Positions 43,884 to 53,459 of a stretch of 64,000 nt of DNA are shown here, one piece after another. The notes under the pieces are model-generated. The model worked only from the letters and a program-made list of their open reading frames with translations, did no database searches and was not told the origin of the DNA. Position 1 is the first letter of the stretch, and each line of letters starts with the position of its first letter. The translations under genes and the position numbers were made by a program. The stretch is taken from positions 390,264-454,263 of the forward strand of contig NZ_LMHT01000035.1 in assembly GCF_001429025.1 (NCBI RefSeq), in the 5' to 3' direction. This stretch comes from Phenylobacterium sp. Root700 (GTDB taxonomy: Bacteria; Pseudomonadota; Alphaproteobacteria; Caulobacterales; Caulobacteraceae).

Positions 43884-44825
43884 ATGGCCCGCACCCGAAA
43901 AGTCGTCAAAAACTCCGTGCATCGCGCGCTGAACACCATCGGTGATCGCTGGAGTCAGCTGATCCTCCAGGAGGCGTTTCGCGGCGCGACCCGGTACGAG
44001 GAGTTCAGGGCCCGGACCGGAGCGCCCCGCAACACCCTGTCGAATCGCCTTCGCGGTTTGCTGGCCAGCGGCATCCTCGAGCAACGCGCCCATCGCGAGG
44101 GCGCCGCCCGCCAATCCTACCACCTGACGCCGATGGGCCTGGACCTCTACGACTCGGTCCTGATCGCCTGGTGCTGGGGCATCCGCTGGGACTCCACCGC
44201 GCCCAACGGCCCGGCCGGTCTGGTCCACACCGAGTGCGGCAAGACGATGTTGCCGCTGATGGTCTGCCGTCATTGCGCCGGCGACATCTCGCTGCACGCC
44301 TGCCGCCATCACCCGGGCCCCGGCGCGGGCTATGAAGAGGTGGAGATCACCCGCCTGCATCGCCGGCGGCAGTCGTCCTCCGACGAGGCGGCGCGTACGG
44401 TCGCCGACGTCGTCGACATGACCGGCGACCGCTGGACCGGCATGATCATCTCGACCCAGTACTTCGGCATTCACCGGTTCGACGACATCCAGGCCGCGCT
44501 GGACATCGCCACCAACATCCTGACCGACCGGCTGCGCGTGCTGGTCGCCAACGGGGTCTTCGAACGGCGGCTCTACGAGATGTCGCCACCCCGCTACGAA
44601 TACTGGCTGACCAAGAAGGGTAAGGACCTCTATCCCCATGCCCTGGCCCTGCTGATCTGGGCCGACAAGTGGCTGATGACGAACGACCAGCCGCCGGTCA
44701 TCGTCACGCACAATCAGTGCGGCCAGAGCGTGGACGCCGCGGTGGTCTGCAGCGAATGCCGCAAGCCCCTGACGCTGGAAACCGTCACCGAGCGTCGGGT
44801 CAAAGATCGTAAAGCCGCCGCCTGA
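43884..44825 (+). CDS. Double-domain HxlR-type transcriptional regulator with duplicated Cys motif
   Basis: A 313-residue protein made of two HxlR winged-helix domains. Domain 1 (about 8-103) has NTIGDRWSQLILQEAF and PRNTLSNRLRGLLASGI; domain 2 (about 170-265) has DMTGDRWTGMIISTQYFG and ATNILTDRLRVLVANGV. Each is followed by the same Cys pattern, C-x9-C-x2-C: Cys118, 128, 131 and Cys279, 289, 292, probably a metal site. Typical HxlR proteins have one domain, about 100-130 residues, and work as dimers; this chain could act as a built-in pair. The start follows CAGGAGAG. As the only regulator in the island, it is the best candidate for binding the ACT elements; that is inference. Confidence 0.88.
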   Translation: MARTRKVVKNSVHRALNTIGDRWSQLILQEAFRGATRYEEFRARTGAPRNTLSNRLRGLLASGILEQRAHREGAARQSYHLTPMGLDLYDSVLIAWCWGIRWDSTAPNGPAGLVHTECGKTMLPLMVCRHCAGDISLHACRHHPGPGAGYEEVEITRLHRRRQSSSDEAARTVADVVDMTGDRWTGMIISTQYFGIHRFDDIQAALDIATNILTDRLRVLVANGVFERRLYEMSPPRYEYWLTKKGKDLYPHALALLIWADKWLMTNDQPPVIVTHNQCGQSVDAAVVCSECRKPLTLETVTERRVKDRKAAA

Positions 44826-44889
44826 CGCGCCCTAGGCCAAGGATCAAACAGCAGAGCTAGGCGTTCCCCCGCAAAGCCGGAGGAAATCC

Positions 44890-45237
44890 ATGAGTCCAGA
44901 CAGCCTGATGATCCGCAGCGCCAACCTGCTGGGGACGACCTTGAAGGACGGCGCGGGCCGCAAGCTCGGCACGATCCGCGAAGTGTTCTTCGAGCGCGAC
45001 ACCGGCCAGGCCCGGTTCGTCATCCTGGAACTCGGCGGCCTGCTCGGAACAGGCGGCAAATTCCACCCGATCCCGTGGCGCGAGCTGCGGTTCGACGAGA
45101 AGGCTGACGGCTACCTGACTGATCTGACGAAGGACAAGGTCAAGAGCAGCCCAGCCTATGACCGTGATCAGCTCAACGACACGGCCTACGCCTGGAGCGA
45201 ACAGACCGAACGCTACTTCCGGGTCGATCCGATCTGA
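44890..45237 (+). CDS. PRC-barrel domain protein
   Basis: A 115-residue protein with one PRC-barrel: SANLLGTTLKDGAGRKLGTIREVFFERDTGQARFVIL covers residues about 10-46 in the usual order, and FHPIPWRELRFD follows. Such proteins bind RNA or other partners, or act in envelope stress; role here unknown. GGAGGAAA precedes the start. It sits between the regulator and kdp with its own downstream hairpin. Confidence 0.85.
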   Translation: MSPDSLMIRSANLLGTTLKDGAGRKLGTIREVFFERDTGQARFVILELGGLLGTGGKFHPIPWRELRFDEKADGYLTDLTKDKVKSSPAYDRDQLNDTAYAWSEQTERYFRVDPI

Positions 45238-45240
45238 ACC

Positions 45241-45263
45241 CAGGGCGCAGCCGCCGCGCCCTG
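45241..45263 (+). terminator. Hairpin after the PRC-barrel gene
   Basis: CAGGGCGC (45241-45248) pairs with GCGCCCTG (45256-45263) around 7 bases, 3 bases after the stop; CGATCTTT follows. It isolates kdp from upstream transcription. No clear kdp promoter could be read in 45264-45369. Confidence 0.65.
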
Positions 45264-45369
45264 CGATCTTTACAACTCCCTTATGCCGCCGCCGGCAGTC
45301 CCGTCTCGAAACCTGACGGGCCGCCGCCCCATGCTCCAAGCCTGATCATACGGCTATGGAGACACCACC

Positions 45370-45453
45370 GTGGCGGACCTCATCTTTCTTGGCCTAGGCG
45401 CGGGAGCATTCATGCTCTTCGCGGCCTTCGCCATCGGCCTACGGCGGCTCTGA
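45370..45453 (+). CDS. Small membrane peptide preceding kdpF
   Basis: A 27-residue ORF starting at GTG with GGAGAC upstream: VADLIFLGLGAGAFMLF then AAFAIGLRRL. One transmembrane helix with a basic end, ending 2 bases before kdpF starts. Its composition and position suggest a KdpF-like accessory peptide of the potassium pump, but I know no named family for it. Coding status is inferred from its start signal, reading frame and operon spacing. Confidence 0.55.
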   Translation: MADLIFLGLGAGAFMLFAAFAIGLRRL

Positions 45454-45455
45454 CA

Positions 45456-45542
45456 ATGTTCGTGGACCTGCTCTGGGCCGCCGGCGCGATCGCCGTGGCC
45501 GTCTACATGCTCGCGGCGCTGCTGCGCCCCGACCGCTTCTGA
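45456..45542 (+). CDS. kdpF: Potassium-transporting ATPase subunit KdpF
   Basis: A 28-residue single-helix peptide, MFVDLLWAAGAIAVAVYM then LAALLRPDRF. The ending Leu-Leu-Arg-Pro-Asp/Glu-Arg-Phe is the usual KdpF C-terminus, and the gene lies 12 bases before kdpA. KdpF stabilises the KdpFABC complex in the inner membrane. Confidence 0.85.
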   Translation: MFVDLLWAAGAIAVAVYMLAALLRPDRF

Positions 45543-45554
45543 CGGAATACTGAA

Positions 45555-47264
45555 ATGACTTGGCAAGGATGGGCGGAGATCGCCCTGACGCTGGCCGTGG
45601 CCATAGGGCTCGGCTGGCCTCTCGGCGTCTATATGTCCCGAGTTTGGAATGGCGAACGGACCTGGCTCGACCCGGTGTTCAAACCGGTGGAGCGGCTGGT
45701 CTACGCCGGCTGCGGCGTCGATGCGACCAAGAGCCAGACCTGGTTCTCCTATGCCGCCGCCCTGCTCGCCTTCAATGCGGTCGGCTTCTTCCTGGTCTAC
45801 GCGATCATCCGGCTGCAGGGCGTATTGCCCTTGAACCCGCAAGAGTTCGCGGGCGTGTCCGAGCACCTGGCGTTCAACACCGCCGTCAGCTTCGTGACCA
45901 ACACCAACTGGCAGTCGTATGGCGGCGAAAGCACCATGTCGCACTTCAGCCAGATGGCGGCCCTGACGGTGCAGAACTTCGTCTCCGCGGCCACCGGCGC
46001 GGCCATCGCCGCGGCCCTGGCCCGCGCCTTCATCGCCCACCGCGGCGAGGGCGTCGGCAACTTCTGGGCTGACCTCGTGCGCACCACGCTCTACGTGCTG
46101 CTGCCCTGCTCCATCGTCCTGGCCCTGGTGCTCGTGGCGCTGGGCGTGCCGCAGACGCTTCAAGCCTCGGCGCTGGCGACCACGGTCGAGGGCGCCGACC
46201 AGAAGATGTCGCTGTTCGCGGTCGCCAGCCAACTGGCCATCAAGCAGCTCGGCATCAACGGCGGCGGCATTTTCAACGTCAACTCCGCCCACCCGTTCGA
46301 AAACCCCAACCCGCTCACCAACTTCCTCACCGCCGTCTCGATCAACGTGCTCGGCTGGGCGGCCTTCTTCGCCTTTGGCCGCTCGGCCCTGGCCGGCAAG
46401 GACATCCGCGCCCTGGTGATGGCCGCGGCCATCCTGCTGTCGGCCGGCGCGACCGGCATCTATCTCGCCGAGACTCAACCCGCCCCCGCGCTGGTCGCCG
46501 CCGGCGTCGACGCCAGCCAGAACATGGAGGGCAAGGAGGTCCGCTTCGGCGCCGCCGCCACCGCCGCCTGGGCCGCCCAAACGACGGGAGCCTCGAACGG
46601 CTCGGTCAACGGCATGCATGGCAGCTTCATGCCGCTGGGCGGCGGGATCGCGATGTTCCTGATGATGCTGGGCGAGATCCTGCCCGGCGGCATCGGCTCG
46701 GGCATCGCCATCATGGTGGTCATGGCCCTGCTGGCGGTGTTCATCGCCGGACTGATGGTCGGCCGGACGCCCGAGTACCTGGGCAAGAAGGTCGAGGCCA
46801 AGGAGATCAAGCTCGCCATGCTGGCGGTGCTGGTGGTTCCGCTCTCGATGCTGGGCTTCTCGGCCATCGCCGCGATCCTGCCCGAGGCGCTCAAGGGACT
46901 GTTGAACCATGGCCCCCATGGCCTGTCGGAGATCCTCTACGCCTACGTCTCCACCACCGCGAACAACGGCTCGGCCTTCGCTGGCCTGACCGCCAACGCG
47001 CCCTGGTGGAACACGACGCTGGGCCTGGCCATGCTGATGGGCCGCTTCGTGCCGATCATCGCGGTCCTGGCCATCGCCGGCTCGCTGGTCGCCAAGCCCA
47101 AGCTCGCCCCCTCCGCAGGCACCCTGCCCACCGACAGCGGCCAGTTCGTCGGCCTGCTGGTGGGCGTGATCCTGATCCTGGGCGGCCTGCAATTCTTCCC
47201 TGCCCTCGCCCTAGGCCCGATCGTCGAGCACTTCCAAGTGCTGACGACGCTGGCCGCACGCTGA
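45555..47264 (+). CDS. kdpA: Potassium-transporting ATPase subunit A (K+ channel-like)
   Basis: A 569-residue inner-membrane protein that binds and conducts K+ in the KdpFABC pump. The four pore-loop segments of the SKT-type fold are visible: [42 protein letters not shown] and [12 protein letters not shown]. Length is close to the E. coli protein (557). Hydrophobic helices run throughout. Confidence 0.97.
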   Translation: MTWQGWAEIALTLAVAIGLGWPLGVYMSRVWNGERTWLDPVFKPVERLVYAGCGVDATKSQTWFSYAAALLAFNAVGFFLVYAIIRLQGVLPLNPQEFAGVSEHLAFNTAVSFVTNTNWQSYGGESTMSHFSQMAALTVQNFVSAATGAAIAAALARAFIAHRGEGVGNFWADLVRTTLYVLLPCSIVLALVLVALGVPQTLQASALATTVEGADQKMSLFAVASQLAIKQLGINGGGIFNVNSAHPFENPNPLTNFLTAVSINVLGWAAFFAFGRSALAGKDIRALVMAAAILLSAGATGIYLAETQPAPALVAAGVDASQNMEGKEVRFGAAATAAWAAQTTGASNGSVNGMHGSFMPLGGGIAMFLMMLGEILPGGIGSGIAIMVVMALLAVFIAGLMVGRTPEYLGKKVEAKEIKLAMLAVLVVPLSMLGFSAIAAILPEALKGLLNHGPHGLSEILYAYVSTTANNGSAFAGLTANAPWWNTTLGLAMLMGRFVPIIAVLAIAGSLVAKPKLAPSAGTLPTDSGQFVGLLVGVILILGGLQFFPALALGPIVEHFQVLTTLAAR

Positions 47265-47283
47265 TCTTTCGAGGCATCGCACA

Positions 47284-49353
47284 ATGACCGCGTCTTACGT
47301 TCCGCAAGGCGAACACCGCCGCAAGGCGTCCACCCTGGCGAGCAGCCTGTCGCCCGCCATGCTCGGCCGCGCCGCCCGCGACGCCGTGGTGAAACTCGAC
47401 CCGCGCAAGCTGACCGGCAATCCGGTGATCTTCGCGACCTGGATCGTCGCCCTGCTGGCTTCGGCCTCCACGGTCGCCGAGATCATGGCCGGCCACGACT
47501 GGGGCTTCGAAATCCAGATCGCGCTCTGGCTTTGGGCCACCGTGCTGTTCGCCAACCTGGCCGAGAGCGTCGCCGAGGGCCGAGGCAAGGCCGCCGCCGA
47601 CTCCCTGCGCGCCACCCGCGTCACCACCAAGGCCAAGCTGATCGTCGATCCGGTCACCGGGACCATCGTCCCCACCCCGGCCCACAAGCTGGGAGTCGGC
47701 GAGATCGTCCTGGTCGAGGCCGGCGACGTGATCCCCGCCGACGGCGAGATCATCGAGGGCGTGGCCTCGGTCAACGAGGCGGCGATCACCGGCGAGAGCG
47801 CGCCGGTGATTCGCGAAAGCGGCGGCGACCGTTCGGCCGTCACCGGCGGCACCACCGTCGTCTCCGACTGGCTGAAGATCCGCATCACCTCCGAAGCCGG
47901 CAACACCTTCCTCGACCGCATGATCGCCATGGTCGAGGGCGCCGACCGCCGCAAAACGCCGAACGAGATCGCGCTGGCCGTGCTGCTGGCGGGCCTGACC
48001 CTGATCTTCCTGATCGCGGTCGCCACCCTGCTCGGCCTCGGCAAATATTCCGGCATCGTCCTGCCGCCGATGGTGCTGGGCGCGCTGTTCATCACCCTTA
48101 TCCCGACGACCATCGGCGGCCTGCTCTCGGCGGTCGGCATCGCCGGCATGGACCGGCTGCTGAAGGTCAATGTGCTGGCCACCTCGGGTCGCGCGGTTGA
48201 GGCCGCCGGCGACGTCGACACTCTGCTGCTCGACAAGACCGGCACAATCACCTTCGGCAATCGCATGGCCACCGAGGTGATCGCCGCCCCGGGCATGCGC
48301 CAGGAAATCGTCATGCGCGCCACCCTGATGGCCTCGCTGGGCGATGAAACTCCCGAGGGCCGCTCCATCGTCGACCTGGCCCGCAGCCAGGGCCTGGAAC
48401 TGGAAGCGCCCGAGGGCGCGACCCTGATCCCGTTCAGCGCCACCACCCGCCAGTCGGGCCTGGACGCCGACGGTCAGTCCTGGCGCAAGGGCGCGGTCGA
48501 CGCGGTGATCCGCAGCCTGGACCTCAAGCCCGAGCAGATCCCGGCCGACCTGTCGGCGGCTGTGGACCGTATCGCCCGCTCGGGCGGCACGCCGCTGGCG
48601 GTCAGCGAAAACGGCGTCCTGGTCGGGGTCATCCACCTGAAGGACGTGGTGAAGCCCAATGTGAAGGAGCGGTTCGCCGACCTGCGCCGCATGGGTCTGC
48701 GCACGGTGATGATCACCGGCGACAACCCGGTCACCGCCGCGGCCATCGCCTCCGAGGCCGGGGTCGACGACTTCCTCGCCGAGGCCACGCCTGAGGACAA
48801 GCTGCGCCTGATCCGCGAGGAACAGGCCAAGGGCCGCCTGGTCGCCATGTGCGGCGACGGCGCCAACGACGCCCCGGCCCTGGCCCAATCGGACGTCGGG
48901 GTGGCGATGCAGACCGGCGCCCAGGCCGCCCGCGAGGCCGGCAACATGGTCGATCTCGACAGCGACCCGACCAAGGTCATCGAGATCGTCGAGGTCGGTA
49001 AGCAGATGCTGATCACCCGCGGCGCGCTCACCACCTTCTCGATCGCCAACGACGTGGCCAAGTACTTCGCCATCATCCCGGCGATGTTCGTGACCGCCCT
49101 GCCGGCGCTCGGCGCGCTCAACGTCATGAACCTGCACAGCCCGGAGAGCGCGATCCTCTCGGCGGTGATCTTCAACGCCCTGATCATCGTGGCGCTGATT
49201 CCGCTGGCCCTGCGCGGCGTGCGTTACCGGGCGGTCGGCGCGGCCAAGCTGTTGTCGCGCAATCTGTTGATCTACGGTCTGGGCGGTCTCATCGCCCCGT
49301 TCATCGGCATCAAGCTGATCGACATGATCGTTTCCGGCCTGGGACTTGCGTGA
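47284..49353 (+). CDS. kdpB: Potassium-transporting ATPase subunit B (P-type ATPase)
   Basis: A 689-residue P-type ATPase that powers Kdp. It has the phosphorylated Asp317 in [14 protein letters not shown] with Ser172 (equivalent to the inhibitory phosphorylation site Ser162 of E. coli), and [19 protein letters not shown] in the P-domain. Its stop overlaps the start of a 26-residue ORF by one base (TGATG). Confidence 0.97.
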   Translation: MTASYVPQGEHRRKASTLASSLSPAMLGRAARDAVVKLDPRKLTGNPVIFATWIVALLASASTVAEIMAGHDWGFEIQIALWLWATVLFANLAESVAEGRGKAAADSLRATRVTTKAKLIVDPVTGTIVPTPAHKLGVGEIVLVEAGDVIPADGEIIEGVASVNEAAITGESAPVIRESGGDRSAVTGGTTVVSDWLKIRITSEAGNTFLDRMIAMVEGADRRKTPNEIALAVLLAGLTLIFLIAVATLLGLGKYSGIVLPPMVLGALFITLIPTTIGGLLSAVGIAGMDRLLKVNVLATSGRAVEAAGDVDTLLLDKTGTITFGNRMATEVIAAPGMRQEIVMRATLMASLGDETPEGRSIVDLARSQGLELEAPEGATLIPFSATTRQSGLDADGQSWRKGAVDAVIRSLDLKPEQIPADLSAAVDRIARSGGTPLAVSENGVLVGVIHLKDVVKPNVKERFADLRRMGLRTVMITGDNPVTAAAIASEAGVDDFLAEATPEDKLRLIREEQAKGRLVAMCGDGANDAPALAQSDVGVAMQTGAQAAREAGNMVDLDSDPTKVIEIVEVGKQMLITRGALTTFSIANDVAKYFAIIPAMFVTALPALGALNVMNLHSPESAILSAVIFNALIIVALIPLALRGVRYRAVGAAKLLSRNLLIYGLGGLIAPFIGIKLIDMIVSGLGLA

Positions 49354-49433
49354 TGATTATGCGTGAAGCCCTCGTCTCGGGCGGCCTTATCGCCCTGCTC
49401 TTCGCCTGCGCCCTTCTGAGCGGCGCCTTCTAG
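49353..49433 (+). CDS. Small membrane peptide after kdpB
   Basis: A 26-residue ORF overlapping the kdpB stop by one base: [17 protein letters not shown] then ACALLSGAF. One hydrophobic helix. It ends 10 bases before the porin gene. The coupling to kdpB makes translation likely, but it could be only a relay for reinitiation. I do not recognise a family. Confidence 0.5.
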   Translation: MIMREALVSGGLIALLFACALLSGAF

Positions 49434-49443
49434 GAAGACGCCA

Positions 49444-50178
49444 ATGCCCGCAATCGACACACAAAAAGAACCCTTCAGGACCTCGCTCATGACCCAGTAC
49501 CGGGTGTTTCCCTTCGCCATCGCCGCCATCGCCTCCATGACGGCGGCCCCGGCGTTCGCTCAGGAACTCGACCTTTCGTTCAACGCCGGAGCCGCCACCG
49601 AGTATGTCTGGCGCGGGGTCAGCCAGACCGACGAAAAGCCGCAGCTGGCGGCCGGCGTCGACGCCACGATCGGGAGCCTCGGCTACGCCGGGGCCTGGAT
49701 CTCGAACGTCGACTTCAACAACGGCACCGACGCGGAACTGGACCTCTACGCCGGCGTCAAACCCAAACTAGGCCCCGTCACCCTCGACCTTGGCATGATC
49801 TACTATGCCTACATCGACCAGCCCTCAGGCCCCGATCAGGACTTTCTGGAGTTGAAGGTGGGTGGCTCGCTCCCCGTCGGCCCGGCCACGGTCGGCGCGA
49901 ACGTCTTCCATTCCAACGACTTCTTCGGCGAGACCGGCAAGTCGACCTATGTCGAGCTGTATGGCTGGGTTCCGGTCGCCGAGAAGGTCACGATCTCAGG
50001 CACGCTCGCCCACCAGGACGTCAACTACGACGGCGACTACACGCACTGGAACCTCGGCGCGAGCTACGCCCTCAACGACGTCGTCGGTTTCGACCTGCGC
50101 TATCACGACACCAGCGAGCACGGCTTCGGCGACGTCTACGGCAGCCGCGTCGTGCTCGGCGTCAAGGCCGTCTTCTAG
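49444..50178 (+). CDS. TorF-family putative porin inside the kdp operon
   Basis: A 244-residue outer-membrane beta-barrel protein. MTQYRVFPFAIAAIASM to AFAQ is a signal peptide, and the mature part opens LSFNAGAATEYVWRGVSQTDEKPQLAAGVD in the manner of the TorF/TIGR02001 family, ending in a strand with terminal Phe (RVVLGVKAVF). I list the start at 49444, with GGAAG upstream; the ATG at 49489, with AGGA upstream, gives a more conventional signal peptide. It lies 12 bases before kdpC. Its place between kdpB and kdpC suggests an outer-membrane path for K+ or co-solute under K+ limitation; this is inference. Confidence 0.85.
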   Translation: MPAIDTQKEPFRTSLMTQYRVFPFAIAAIASMTAAPAFAQELDLSFNAGAATEYVWRGVSQTDEKPQLAAGVDATIGSLGYAGAWISNVDFNNGTDAELDLYAGVKPKLGPVTLDLGMIYYAYIDQPSGPDQDFLELKVGGSLPVGPATVGANVFHSNDFFGETGKSTYVELYGWVPVAEKVTISGTLAHQDVNYDGDYTHWNLGASYALNDVVGFDLRYHDTSEHGFGDVYGSRVVLGVKAVF

Positions 50179-50190
50179 GAGATCTGCGCC

Positions 50191-50781
50191 ATGCTGTCCC
50201 TCATCCGCCCGGCCGTCGTATCGATGGCCTTCTTCACGCTCCTGCTAGGGGTCGCCTATCCGATGCTGATCACCGGCGTGGCCCAGGCCGCCTTTCCGAG
50301 CCAGGCCAACGGCAGCCTCATCGTCATGGGCGGCAAGGTGGTGGGCTCGGAGCTGATTGGACAGAACTTCGCCAAGGCCCAGTACCTGCACCCCCGCCCC
50401 TCGGCCGCCGGCGCCGCCGGCTATGACGCTTCGGCCTCGTCGGGTTCCAACCTCGGCCCGCTGAACGAAGACCTCGCCAAGCGGGTCAAGGACAGCGCAG
50501 TCGCTATTCGCGCCGAGGACGGCCAGGGCGTGATTCCCGCCGACGCTGTCACCGCCTCCGGCTCGGGCCTCGACCCGCATATCTCGCCGCAATACGCCGC
50601 CCTCCAGGCCGACCGCATCGCCAAGGCTCGGGGCGTCGAACCTCGGCTGGTGCGCGAAACCCTCGCCGCCCATGTCGAGGGCCGCGTCTTTGGCGTCCTC
50701 GGCCAGCCGCGGGTGAACGTGCTGGAGACCAACCTCGCCCTCGACGCCCGCTATCCGCTGCGTCAACCTCCCGCCTCATGA
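50191..50781 (+). CDS. kdpC: Potassium-transporting ATPase subunit C
   Basis: A 196-residue subunit with an N-terminal membrane helix (about residues 10-32) and the family segments FPSQANGSLI, GQNFAKAQYLHPRPSA, SGLDPHISP and RVFGVLGQPRVNVLETNLALD. AGGAGA precedes the start. It overlaps kdpD by 4 bases (ATGA). Confidence 0.96.
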   Translation: MLSLIRPAVVSMAFFTLLLGVAYPMLITGVAQAAFPSQANGSLIVMGGKVVGSELIGQNFAKAQYLHPRPSAAGAAGYDASASSGSNLGPLNEDLAKRVKDSAVAIRAEDGQGVIPADAVTASGSGLDPHISPQYAALQADRIAKARGVEPRLVRETLAAHVEGRVFGVLGQPRVNVLETNLALDARYPLRQPPAS

Positions 50782-53459
50782 GCCCGGACGAACCCCGCCG
50801 CCCCGATCCGGACGCCCTGCTGGCCGCCACCGCCAGGCCGGGCCGGGGGCGGCTGAAGGTCTTCCTGGGCATGTCGCCCGGGGTGGGAAAGACCTTCGAG
50901 ATGCTGCGCGCCGCTCGCCGCCGAAAGGCGGAGGGCGGCGACGTCGTTGTCGGGGTGGTCGAAACCCATGGCCGCCGCGAGACCCAATCCCTGCTGCGCG
51001 GCCTGGACGTCATGGCCCGGCGGCCGATCGACTACCGCGAACGCACGCTGCTGGAATTCGATCTCGACGGCGCGCTCGAGCGCAAGCCGGCCCTGCTGTT
51101 GGTCGACGAATACGCCCATTCCAACGCGCCGGGGTCTCGCCACCCCAAGCGCTGGCAGGACGTCGAGGAGATCCTCGCCGCCGGGATCGACGTCTGGACC
51201 ACCCTCAACGTCCAGCACCTGGAAAGCCTGCGCGAGGTGGTCTGGAAGATCACCGGCGTGCGCCAGCGCGAGACGGTGCCCGACTCCGCCCTCTCCCGCG
51301 CCGATGAGATCGAGCTGATCGACATCACGCCTTCGGAACTCCGCGAGCGGATGGCCGAGGGCAAGGTCTATATCGGCGACACCGCCCGCATCGCCGCCGA
51401 GCGGTTCTTCAAGCCCGAAAACCTGACGGCCCTGCGCGAACTCGCCCTGCGCCGCGCGGCCCAGACTGTGGACGATCAACTGCTGGGCGCCATGAAGCGC
51501 GCCGGGGTCGAGGGTCCTTGGGCGGCGGGCGAGCGGATCCTGGTCCTGCTCGGCCCCGACGCCTCGGCCGGCGCCCTGGTGCGGACCGGGCGGCGGCTGT
51601 CCGACATGATGATGGACGCGCCCTGGTTCGTGGCCCACGTCGAACGCCCCAACGCCCCGCCCGCGCCCGCAACCGGACAGGCCCGCCTCAACGAAGCCCT
51701 GAAGCTCGCCGAGCAACTGGGCGGCGTCACGGTGATGCTGACCGGCGACGACCTCGTAAGCAGCGTCCTGGACTATGCGCGGCGCAACAACGTCACCCAG
51801 ATCGTGGTCGGCAAGTCGGCCCGGCCCCGCCGCACCCCCTTCCGTCGCTCGTTGGTCCATGCCCTGCTGGAAGAGGCGCAGGGCGCGGCCCTGCACGTCG
51901 TCACCGAGGGCTCGGAGCCCGACGCTGCGTCGTCGCCCCGCCTCCGCGCGCCGCTGAGTTCCTGGCCCTGGGCCGGACACGCCGGCGCCGTCGGCCTGGT
52001 GAGCGTCGCCGCCTTGCTGGCGGGCGCGACGTTCCAGGTGGCCGAGACCGCCAACCTGGCCATGATCTTCATGCTGAGCGTGCTGATCAGCGGACTGGCC
52101 TTCGGGCTCTGGCCGGCCCTGACCGCCGCGACGCTCTGCGCCTTCGCCTATAATTTCTTCTTCCTGGAACCGCGTCTGACGGTGCGCATCGGCCATCCCG
52201 CCGACGTGCTGACCTTCGCCGTGTTCTTCGCCGTGGCCCTGACCACCGGCTGGCTGACCGGCCGCATCCGCGATCAGGCCCGCGCCGTCTCGCGGCGGGC
52301 CTCGGCGGTGTCGTCGCTGCTGGCCGCGAGTCGCAGGCTGTCCTCGGCAGCCAAGCAGGACACCGCGGCCCAGGCCCTGGCCGAACAGCTCGCCGCGGCG
52401 ACCAGCGGTGCGGCGGTGGTCCTGACCCCTGAACGCGACGACCTGGCGCTGACCGCCGCCTCCCCGCCCCTGGACGCCCTGCCGCCCGGCGACATGGCCG
52501 CCGCGCGCTGGGCCTGGGAAAAGGGCGAACCGGCAGGCGCCGGCACCGGCACCCTGCCCAACTCCGCCTGGACCTTCCGCCCGTTGCAGGGGGTCAAGGC
52601 CCGCGCCGGCGTCGCCGGGGTCGAGCCCAAGGCCCTGGCCGCCGAGGACAACGAACGTTTCGTCTCGGCCTTGCTCGACCAGGGCGCGGTCGCCCTGGAA
52701 CGCGCCGAGTTCGCCGCCCAGGCCGCCGACACCGAGGCGCTGCGCCGCACCGACCGCCTACGCGGCGCCCTGCTGAACTCGGTCAGCCACGACCTGCGCA
52801 CCCCGCTGTCGACGGTGCTGGGCTCCGTCACCACCCTGCTCGACTACGGCAAGTCGCTGGACAGCCGGGTGCAGCGCGACCTGCTGGTCTCCATCCAGGA
52901 GGAGGCCGAGCGGCTGAACCGCTATGTCGGCGACCTGCTGGACATGACCCGGCTAGAGGGCGGCGCGCTGGTCACCCGGCGCGACTGGGTCGATATCCGC
53001 GACGTGCTGCGCGCGGCGGTGGACCGGGTGAAACGACGGCTGGACAAGCGCACCGTGGCGCGCGACTTCCCTGTCGAGCTGTCGATGGTCAAGGCCGACC
53101 CGTCGCTGTTGGAACAGGCCCTGGTGAACATCCTGGAGAACGCCATCGCCTATAGCCCGGACGGATCGTCGATCGAGGTCGCGGCCTATGAGGACCGCGG
53201 CAACGTGGTGATCTCCATCGAGGACGAGGGCCGAGGCATTCCGACCCCCGAGCTTGAGCGCGTGTTCGAGAAGTTCCGCCGCATGGAGGAAGCCACCGAC
53301 CGGGGCAAGGGCGCGGGCCTGGGCCTGGCGATCTCCAAGGGTTTCGTCGAGGCCATGGGAGGACGCATCGCCGCCGCCAGTCCCATCCACGACGGCCAGG
53401 GCACGCGCATCCTGATCAGCCTGCCCAAGGAAACCGTCATGCCGGGGCACATGCTGTGA
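50778..53459 (+). CDS. kdpD: Osmosensitive K+ sensor histidine kinase KdpD
   Basis: An 893-residue sensor, full length against E. coli (894). Order: the N-terminal KdpD domain with the Walker A-like GMSPGVGKT (residues 31-39), a Usp-like domain (about 250-370), four transmembrane helices (about 395-500), GAF-like linker, the HisKA box with His671 in SVSHDLRTPLS, and the HATPase domain (NILENAIAYSPDG, DEGRGIP, GAGLGLAIS). It phosphorylates KdpE at low K+. Both ends overlap neighbours by 4 bases. Confidence 0.96.
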   Translation: MSPDEPRRPDPDALLAATARPGRGRLKVFLGMSPGVGKTFEMLRAARRRKAEGGDVVVGVVETHGRRETQSLLRGLDVMARRPIDYRERTLLEFDLDGALERKPALLLVDEYAHSNAPGSRHPKRWQDVEEILAAGIDVWTTLNVQHLESLREVVWKITGVRQRETVPDSALSRADEIELIDITPSELRERMAEGKVYIGDTARIAAERFFKPENLTALRELALRRAAQTVDDQLLGAMKRAGVEGPWAAGERILVLLGPDASAGALVRTGRRLSDMMMDAPWFVAHVERPNAPPAPATGQARLNEALKLAEQLGGVTVMLTGDDLVSSVLDYARRNNVTQIVVGKSARPRRTPFRRSLVHALLEEAQGAALHVVTEGSEPDAASSPRLRAPLSSWPWAGHAGAVGLVSVAALLAGATFQVAETANLAMIFMLSVLISGLAFGLWPALTAATLCAFAYNFFFLEPRLTVRIGHPADVLTFAVFFAVALTTGWLTGRIRDQARAVSRRASAVSSLLAASRRLSSAAKQDTAAQALAEQLAAATSGAAVVLTPERDDLALTAASPPLDALPPGDMAAARWAWEKGEPAGAGTGTLPNSAWTFRPLQGVKARAGVAGVEPKALAAEDNERFVSALLDQGAVALERAEFAAQAADTEALRRTDRLRGALLNSVSHDLRTPLSTVLGSVTTLLDYGKSLDSRVQRDLLVSIQEEAERLNRYVGDLLDMTRLEGGALVTRRDWVDIRDVLRAAVDRVKRRLDKRTVARDFPVELSMVKADPSLLEQALVNILENAIAYSPDGSSIEVAAYEDRGNVVISIEDEGRGIPTPELERVFEKFRRMEEATDRGKGAGLGLAISKGFVEAMGGRIAAASPIHDGQGTRILISLPKETVMPGHML

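Noticed and set aside
45264..45369. A KdpE operator before the kdp operon
   Set aside because: I looked for AT-rich direct repeats in the gap and saw none convincing. The sequence is mostly GC-rich.
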